A stretch of DNA of 64,000 bases from Candidatus Ichthyocystis sparus (GTDB taxonomy: Bacteria > Pseudomonadota > Gammaproteobacteria > Burkholderiales > 2013Ark19i), in assembly GCF_900078745.1 (NCBI RefSeq), contig NZ_FKII01000049.1:1-64000 (forward strand), given 5' to 3'. The number at the start of each line of letters is the position of its first letter. Position 1 is the stretch's first letter. The notes beneath the pieces were generated by a model, which was given only the letters and a program-made list of their open reading frames with translations, searched no databases and had not been told where the DNA came from. Below are positions 57,780 through 64,000 of the stretch, piece after piece. Both the position numbers and the translations under genes were made by a program.

Positions 57780-59379
57780 TTACATCATGCTTGCTTCTAT
57801 ACTTTATGTTTGTTTTATTTGCTACAGGGTTGTTATGGTGTTTATAATCTACTCTATAACAGGTGTAAGCACAGAAGTAATATTTCATTACTGTGCGTGC
57901 TTCCTGTGATTGTCGATTGTCCTACGGACGATGAAATTATAGTTATTGTTACCAGCTCCTTTGGTATATAAGTATATTATCAGATTAAAGGAGGCAGCTC
58001 ACAGCTGTGATATAACATAGCATTGTATAGTAAGTAAAAATATTTTATACACACCATTAACAACCCACTTATAGACAGTAGATAAATAAGGAAAGGCAAC
58101 AATTATATCCACATTTCACAAACAGCAATTAAGCTTACATTCTATGTAAGCATTCATCACCATGTCTCATATACAAGTGCAAACTACTTTGTTTTTATTT
58201 TTATAAAACATAGGCAACGTTACGCATAAAACGCACCGTACAAAGCACCTATCTCCATACAATTGGATGTGTTTGTGTAAAAACACCATATCTCTTTAAG
58301 AAAATTACACAATAATTTTTATTTGATAGAGGTAAAAATTGTTGTACATAAAGACATATGGAATAAATATTAATAATTGCAGCCAGTTTCAGCATCATCT
58401 TCTACATAATACATTACACTCACCCATTATGTAGCAACTAATTATACAGAAACACGACACATAGGGATAAAATGATATGAAAGTAACAAATCAACTATTA
58501 AGACATCAATACAAACAAACCAATACCCGTATATATACTTAAAAAAACACTACAAACAACAGACCATACTGATTAAATAAATCACTAGTCGCAACTTATA
58601 TAGTATAATTTTAAAGTAAGGTACCTACAAAAAAATCAATAAAATCACAATCTTCTATTTTAGAGTATTTTGTTAAACATAGGAAAATAAAACAATAAAT
58701 ATTTGCATTTAAATAGCGAGAAAAACAACACCACAAAGTTCTATAATTTACAGAATAACGCTTTTAAAATTAATTCTATACCATCAACATCATTGCAAAA
58801 AATAATACATTTTATGCAAAAAAGGACCGTACTGAGCATATTGCTGTCCATTAGGCCCAACAATACATACACCTATAGTAAAACTATCTGACTAGCATAA
58901 CCTATCATCTATATTTATTGTTATAAAACTTACCTTTTTTACATAATAAATATCTTACTCAAGATAAAAAAATCAGATTCTCTTCTCATTCTTTGTTCAT
59001 CTAGCAGTGATATGCAGATCCCAAACAAACCTGCCAAATTTATTCTTATTCGCATGCTGATTATTAGCATAAGTCACGTTTTAATTATTATTGCAACCTA
59101 TTTGAAATAGTATATAAATCAGCGCAATTACAAAACTATCATAGCGCAAAATAATCACGTAACACATCGGAAACAATTCACGATCAAATTACCGAAGAGC
59201 CATAACCACCTAAGGTATTTAAAGTACACATCTAGAGCTAAATTAATTTCAATGCAGTACATCTGTTTATGAAAAAATAACCAGCTATCAACTTGTAAAC
59301 ACGCACAACAAAATCAAAACAAGAGTACACCAACAGCACTACAAATTATATATCCCTATAGCTCTAGGAACCAACTTGA

Positions 59380-59733
59380 CTATTGCAGATTATAAAATAA
59401 TGCATAACACGATATCAAAAGAGACAATACCCCTCCCATAATCGAAGAAACTTCAAAATAAAAATCCGGCGGATCATCTGACATAATGAGTCTAACAGCC
59501 ACAGAAGTTGTCACTACAGCCATAAATGACAGAAGCAAAAATGAAATAAAATCACCTCGATCCACAAAGACAGGAACAGGATCATCATGAACAGGATCAT
59601 CATGAACAGGATCATCATGGACAGGAGCAGCACGAACAGGAGCAGCGTCGTTAACATCCAACAAATCATCAAGATCACCTATATGAAGCTCGAAACCACC
59701 ACACAAACATAAACCAGCACCCAAAACAAACAT
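59380..59733 (-). CDS. Repeat-unit membrane protein with HDDPV repeats (117 aa)
   Basis: Paralog of the gene at 61527. Start at ATG 59733, aligned with the paralog start (MFVLGAGLCLCGG against MFILGSDLCLCGG). The shared N-terminal part is LCLCGGFELHIGDLDDLLD. A variable low-complexity linker follows (PVHDDPVHDDPVHDDPV). Next come a membrane segment (FISFLLLSFMAVVTTSVAVR), the conserved DPPDFYFEVSSIMGG and a second membrane segment to the end. The linker differs completely in composition from that of the paralog, while both flanks are conserved. Function unknown. Confidence 0.72.
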   Translation of the reverse strand: MFVLGAGLCLCGGFELHIGDLDDLLDVNDAAPVRAAPVHDDPVHDDPVHDDPVPVFVDRGDFISFLLLSFMAVVTTSVAVRLIMSDDPPDFYFEVSSIMGGVLSLLISCYALFYNLQ

Positions 59734-59858
59734 AACATTACCAACCCACAAAAAAATTGTTATACCAAAACACTATTTATGATCACTATAGTGATAATCT
59801 AAAATAAGCAACCAAACAACTTACACATTGCATCACTAAATAAAAAAATCAATAAACA

Positions 59859-59923
59859 CCTAAAACCTAAAACCTAAAACCTAAAACCTAAAACCTAAAA
59901 CCTAAAACCTAAAACCTAAAACC
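59859..59923. repeat. Heptanucleotide repeat CCTAAAA x9
   Basis: Nine perfect CCTAAAA units (TTTTAGG on the reverse strand) run from 59859 and end in CCTAACC. It lies 126-190 bases upstream of the start of the gene at 59380-59733 (minus strand). The matching site upstream of the paralog (near 62118) has a single CACCTAACAATC. The expansion therefore occurred in this unit only. Confidence 0.97.
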
Positions 59924-60432
59924 TAACCTACAGTAAAACTACAGTAAAAAAATTATAATTGAGGACACTTGGTTTGGATCTTTTTATGACAATGAGTTAT
60001 GATAAAAGGTCGAGTCGAAATCTCACCATAATGTATTATAGGTAGGTACAGGAAGGAAATTTTCCCACCAATTACTATTTATACGTATCAGGTCATTACT
60101 ATGTATTTATACATTCCTAAAAATAATACTTACACATAAAATATGTTTGCAATTACAATTTTTATTAAAAGCTTTTCCGATTTATCACCACTATCTTAAG
60201 ATTAACCTATCTTCCAACAAACAAAAATGCCTCCGTAGTAAGTTACAATGCTTTATTTCACAATTAATTATTATTTTTTGTTTAGATTGGACAGTTTGCT
60301 GGTATTGCTATATATATGCAGTTTATATCTGTGTACACTCCTATATGCTAACAAATCAACTACTAGTTACTCATATTATTTTGTAGGATTGTACAAGAAA
60401 AAATGCAATACATAATTACTGTTGCTTATCAT
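59924..60432. other. Intergenic, conserved upstream part of the repeat unit
   Basis: The section from 60025 to 60230 (CCCACCAATTACTATT, ACACATAAAATATG.TTGCAATTAC, TTCCAACAAACAAAAA) recurs near 63435-63600. Its start also recurs near 62230-62270. No gene is supported; the 79-codon frame at 60147-60386 is doubtful. Confidence 0.6.
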
Positions 60433-62100
60433 AAATTAAATTATTAGTACAGTTCTGTACAATCACTAGTCATATACTACATAATCAGTAGTATCATACG
60501 ATGATTAGAACTATTTTGTAACAATATGAGATAACATGAAATACTCCTAACATGAAATACTCCTAACATAAAATACTCATATCATGCAGGAGATCATTCA
60601 ATACTTAATTGTTGGTCACTACAGCTGAGAGTCCACTATCAATTAAATATTTATACAGCAACATACCAGCTTCTGTGAGAAAAAATAAAGAATATCTTTC
60701 TAGTAATTATACACATCATTAACAACCCACTTATAGACAGTAGATAAATAAATCAAGGCAACAACTACATACACATTTCATAAATTAGCAATTAAGCAAA
60801 TTAGCTTTATTCTATGTAAGCATACATCACCACGTCTTGTAGCGATATCATGATACCGCCTGTCCATGTAATAATTTACATAGACAAGTACAAACTTCTT
60901 TGTTTTTATAAAATATAAGCAATGCAAATAAAAAAGATGTAGATACCATGTGCTTTGCAGCTACTTAATTTGTATGTTTTCATAGTTAGGCAAGTAATAA
61001 TCATTTATTACTTGCTACATAGGTAGTAATTTTTATAGGTAATAAATTATTTAGAATCATTTTATATGAGTTACTACAGGTTTTAATGTTTTTAGAATCA
61101 ATTTAAGTACCATCAACATCGTCGCAAAAATAATGCACTTTATGAAAGCAAGTCTGACTGAAACGATCTACTACCTATACTTATTATCATAATATATAAA
61201 TCTCCCCCATCAATAAATTTTTTGTTTATCTTTATCTACTAGCAATATGCACGTCCTAAACGCAACTGCCAAACTTATTTTCATTCGCATATTAGTTACC
61301 CGCACAAGCCATGGTTCAATTATCAACATAACCTATTTGCAATCATACTTACTAACCCTTTATGACACAAACTGAACATAAATTAGCTCAATTAAGTACT
61401 ATCAGTTTACGAAAAATATAAACACGACCAGCTACCAACCGACAAACACGCACGACAAAGCCAAAACAGGAGCAAAGCAACCAGTACCACAATTATATAT
61501 ATCACTATAGTTAGGCACCAAACTAACTACAACAGAGCTGGAAGTAACACATAAATCGATATTAAACAAGATAACACCCCCGCAACAACCGAAGAAACCT
61601 TAAAATAAAAATCCGGTGGATTATCTGACATAAGGAGTATAGCAGCCACAAAAGTTGTTATCACAGCCATAGATGACAGCAGCAAGAATAAAACATAATC
61701 ACCTCGACCCGCAAAAAAAGGAGCAGGAGCAGCAACAAGAGGATGGGCAGCATCATCAGGAGCAGGAGCATCATCAGGAGCAGGAGCATCATCAAGAGCA
61801 GGAGCAGGAGCAGCATCAGGAGCAGCATCAGGAGCAGGAGCAGCATCAGGAGCAGGAGCAGGAGCAGCATCAGGAGCAGGAGCAACAAGAGGATGAGCAG
61901 CAGCAAGAACAGGATCACCTAACAAATCATCAAGCTCACCTACATGAAGCTCGAAACCACCGCACAGACATAGATCAGAGCCCAAAATAAACATACTATT
62001 CCAACCTACAATTAAAATTAGTCATACTAAAACTAAAACGCTATTCATATTACTATAGTAATAATCTAAAACAAGCAATCAAACACCTTCCGCCTTGCAC
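60433..62100. repeat. Repeat unit 2 of the triplication
   Basis: Diverged copy of unit 1 without the 340-base extra segment. Near 60536-60585 it carries three tandem 16-base units (AACATGAAATACTCCT type) where unit 1 has one. It includes the paralogous gene 61527-61994. The non-coding rest (60433-61526) shows no other gene. Confidence 0.8.
61527..61994 (-). CDS. Repeat-unit membrane protein with Ala-Pro-Asp linker (155 aa)
   Basis: Paralog of the gene at 59380. The N-terminus is MFILGSDLCLCGGFELHVGE, then LDDLLGDPV. The linker of about 60 residues is built from APAPDA, APDDA and PAPALDD units (GGAGCAGGAGCAGC-type DNA repeats). GRGDYVLFLLLSSMAVITTF begins the first membrane segment. DNPPDFYFKVSSVVAGVL is the conserved block, followed by a second membrane segment. 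Both flanks match the paralog; the linker does not. No processing site is obvious after the Cys pair. Function unknown. Confidence 0.73.
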   Translation of the reverse strand: MFILGSDLCLCGGFELHVGELDDLLGDPVLAAAHPLVAPAPDAAPAPAPDAAPAPDAAPDAAPAPALDDAPAPDDAPAPDDAAHPLVAAPAPFFAGRGDYVLFLLLSSMAVITTFVAAILLMSDNPPDFYFKVSSVVAGVLSCLISIYVLLPALL

Positions 62101-62266
62101 TACCGAATAAAAAACTAGTAAGCACCTAACAATCTATACGTAGAGCGTAGCAATAAAAATCAAAATTGTGGGATACTTAGTCTGGATCTCTCTGCGGTAA
62201 AAGAGAAGGGCCAAATTAACTTCACACCACTAGGGATTATACGTAGATAGGAGACTTTTCTACCAA

Positions 62267-62659
62267 TTATTGGCTAGTTGCCGCATTGGACACATTATTA
62301 TAAATAAATTTCTTAGTAATAAGAAGATTTTTCAATCTATCATTACTAATCGCTATTCCCTTTCTTTCCATTAAATCACTCATATAAAAGATATAATATC
62401 GTAATATGAAATTTTTTCTACAAGCACTACAAGAATCACTCAATAATTTTATACCAGTAAGCATTAATAAAGAAAAGAATGTTTCAAATGAACAAGTTAA
62501 AGACATAGGAAGTAAGGACATAAAATGTTTCTCACTATCCTTGCACCCCTTGATCATAGGAGCTACTATTATCATAGTAGACACTATACTTAACGCGCCA
62601 CCAACTAATGTTATTTGACTTACAGACATAATTTCCGATATTCCCTCGGTGAACAACAT
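62267..62659 (-). CDS. Hypothetical membrane protein (130 aa)
   Basis: Two hydrophobic segments: about 13-36 (VSQITLVGGALSIVSTMIIV) and 57-75 (FETFFSLLMLTGIKLLSD). The rest is basic and polar (RRK-type residues, LMERKGIAISNDRLKNLLIT). A decayed copy lies at about 63640-63900, which supports this frame having once been a gene. Otherwise unrecognised. It sits in the same repeat unit and orientation as the genes at 59380 and 61527. Confidence 0.5.
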   Translation of the reverse strand: MLFTEGISEIMSVSQITLVGGALSIVSTMIIVAPMIKGCKDSEKHFMSLLPMSLTCSFETFFSLLMLTGIKLLSDSCSACRKNFILRYYIFYMSDLMERKGIAISNDRLKNLLITKKFIYNNVSNAATSQ

Positions 62660-62929
62660 GAATTGCGTAATAAGTTACAAGCAACCTACAATCAAATTTC
62701 CAAGAAGTTGCAACTACACAAAGCACACTAAGTACGTACCCAAAGCTACGTTAATTTTAATGCAGCATTATTCTCCTGCCAAAAAATAAACCAATGTCAG
62801 CTACCAAATTAAAAATGCTCTCAAACAAGACTAAAATACGCCAACAAACACCACAAATTAGATTAGAGATATATACCTACAATAGATATACACCTCCAAA
62901 TTAGCCAACAACCTAAACATCACAGAGCA
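62660..62929. other. Non-coding part of repeat unit 3
   Basis: Matches 59220-59370 and 61385-61520 in patches (CAGCTACCAA, ACCACAAATTA, TATATA..CTATAG). No gene. Confidence 0.5.
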
Positions 62930-63240
62930 GAATATAATAAACAAAGCACTATCAAAACAAATGATACCGCCCAGATAGTCGAAGAACCAGCAACATAAAA
63001 ATCCGGAGAATCATTATCCGAGATAAGGAATCTAATAATCGAAGAAATTGACACTACGGCAATAAATTATATCAGCCAAACTAAAACAAACTCAACTTGT
63101 TGATCTAAAACAACATGATCATCATCTACATCAGTATCACCGGCTACAATAAGATCATTAGGATCAGCACCCAACAAACCATCAAGATCACCCTGAAGCT
63201 CAAAACCACTTCATATACACAAACCAACCCCTAAAATAAA
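62930..63240 (-). pseudogene. Decayed third copy of the 59380/61527 gene
   Basis: The reverse strand can be read in one frame through two stops: VFILGVGLCI, stop (TGA where the paralogs have TGT), SGFELQGDLDGLLGADPND, an acidic linker without repeats, then a second stop (TAA) in the first membrane segment, then DNDSPDFYVAGSSTIWAV and LIVLCLLYS. The ATG has become GTA. Because the frame is otherwise intact, the loss seems fairly recent, or the linker ends are under little constraint. Confidence 0.85.
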
Positions 63241-63639
63241 TACAGTACTGCCAACCCTCAATTAAAATTATTATACTAAAAGGTTGTTTATTATTGCCCA
63301 AAAATCAGAAACAGAAATAACGAACCGTAAGAGATACTCATAGAGAAATTTAGTTTATTTTTTTATGATGACTCTAAAACAAAGGTAAGAGTTGTAACTC
63401 CTACACCGCAAGAAGTCTTACATAGATAAGGATATTTTTCTACCAATCACTAGTTGTAGATATCGGACCATTATCATACATTTTTAGTTCTAAAATAATA
63501 ACACTTACACATAAAATATGATTGCAATTACTACTTTTATTAAAAGTTTTACAATTTATCACTACTATCTGAAGATTAACTACTCTTCCAACAAACAAAA
63601 AATACCTTAACTAAAAAAATTATAGATACAATAAAAAAA

Positions 63640-63900
63640 TTGCTATTCCCATTCTTTTAATTAAATCTCTCATAGAGCTCTCGTAAAAAAAATATAGTAT
63701 TGCAATATGTAATCTTATCTACAGGCTCTACAATAATCACCCAACAGTTTTGGGCCAAAATAATTAATAATTAATGTTGCAAACGAACAAGACAAGCATA
63801 GAGTATAATAAAATAAGAACACAAAGTATTTGTCATTATCTTGCTCTACTTGACTAACTATTACCTACTCTTATTACACTTACATAATATCTGATATTAT
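63640..63900 (-). pseudogene. Decayed copy of the 62267-62659 gene
   Basis: The DNA follows 62345-62600 in order: ATTGCTATTCCCATTCTTT, AAATCTCTCATA, CGTAAAA...ATATAGTATTGCAATATG, CTACAGGCTCTACAATAATC, GCAAACGAACAAGACAA, AAAGTATTTGTCATTATCTT. Stops and indels destroy the frame. After it (to 64000) and before it (63241-63639) only spacer similar to 60000-60240 is seen. Confidence 0.72.
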
Positions 63901-64000
63901 TCAGATGAATAACTGCTCAAAAAAAAAGAGAAAATGTTGTAATAAATAACTCACAGTAATTATGAGCTTAATTATTCACAACATAATAGTATAAAGTCAT

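Larger units (their letters stand above)
57437..59800. repeat. Repeat unit 1 of the 57-64 kb triplication
   Basis: From 57437 (AAATTAAATTATTAGTACAG) the DNA follows 60433 onward for about 270 bases. Unit 1 then carries about 340 extra bases (57704-58043) before similarity resumes at CATTAACAACCCACTTATAG (58046 against 60718). Patches continue through 58780 and 59000 up to the gene at 59380. The rest is non-coding apart from a conserved frame at 57588-57779. Confidence 0.8.

Noticed and set aside
59859-59923. Telomere or eukaryotic contamination because of the TTTTAGG repeat
   Set aside because: The repeat is internal, short, and flanked by sequence duplicated elsewhere in the window beside bacterial genes.
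61661-61990. Leu-rich and Glu/Gln-rich frames across the 61527 gene
   Set aside because: Shadows of the Ala-Pro-Asp repeat; the paralog conserves only the frame chosen.

Overview
The window looks like a chromosome segment of a host-dependent betaproteobacterium. The housekeeping half has gene groupings that I associate from memory with Burkholderiales and Neisseriales: fur/bamE/dapB, guaB-guaA-tadA, purN followed by an rsmB-type methyltransferase, rpmB-rpmG, and hemH near nadK. The DNA is AT-rich, intergenic spaces are large, and decayed gene copies are common. The other half is accessory: families of paralogous membrane or secreted proteins with expanding amino-acid repeats. This resembles what I recall of 'Candidatus Ichthyocystis', intracellular fish epitheliocystis agents, but that assignment is an inference and no marker gene here settles it.

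Layout. 1-18.8 kb: an accessory array on the plus strand. Five intact genes (8065, 9591, 11455, 13532 and 16591), a related sixth (18134) and at least four decayed copies share one plan: a hydrophilic N-terminus of 45-60 residues, a hydrophobic segment ending in a signal-peptidase-like A-E or A-Q site, a Ser/Thr/Asn-rich stretch of about 40-50 residues, a second hydrophobic segment ending in Arg/Lys, and a long acidic tail. Three tails carry in-frame minisatellites. 18.9-20.1 kb: an unrecognised Arg-rich protein. 21-39 kb: core genes, namely pcnB, hemH, two unknown overlapping genes, nadK, tRNA-Glu, tRNA-Ala, dapB, bamE, fur, mltD, greB, a DUF4124-like gene, guaB, guaA, tadA, an L,D-transpeptidase-like gene, a CPA2 antiporter, purN, rsmB and an MscS-family channel. 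39.2-43.3 kb: four paralogous genes of unknown function on both sides of rpmB-rpmG. 43.7-55 kb: an FTR1 iron permease, purL (its 3' end tandemly duplicated downstream), a 522-residue membrane protein, a 4-TM protein, an Mth938-like protein, a 2-TM protein and hemF. 55-64 kb: small membrane-protein genes and a segment present in three diverged copies, one with a nine-copy heptanucleotide repeat upstream of its gene.

How the genes fit together. The core supplies purines (purN, purL, guaB, guaA), heme (hemH, hemF), iron uptake and control (FTR1, fur), envelope upkeep (mltD, L,D-transpeptidase-like, bamE, dapB) and translation or RNA functions (tRNAs, tadA, rsmB, rpmB, rpmG, pcnB, greB). The accessory arrays look like a recombining, slippage-prone source of surface or inclusion-exposed proteins. 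Duplication, repeat expansion, mosaic formation and decay can all be seen side by side. I regard these repeat-protein families as the strongest candidate for an undescribed system in the window.
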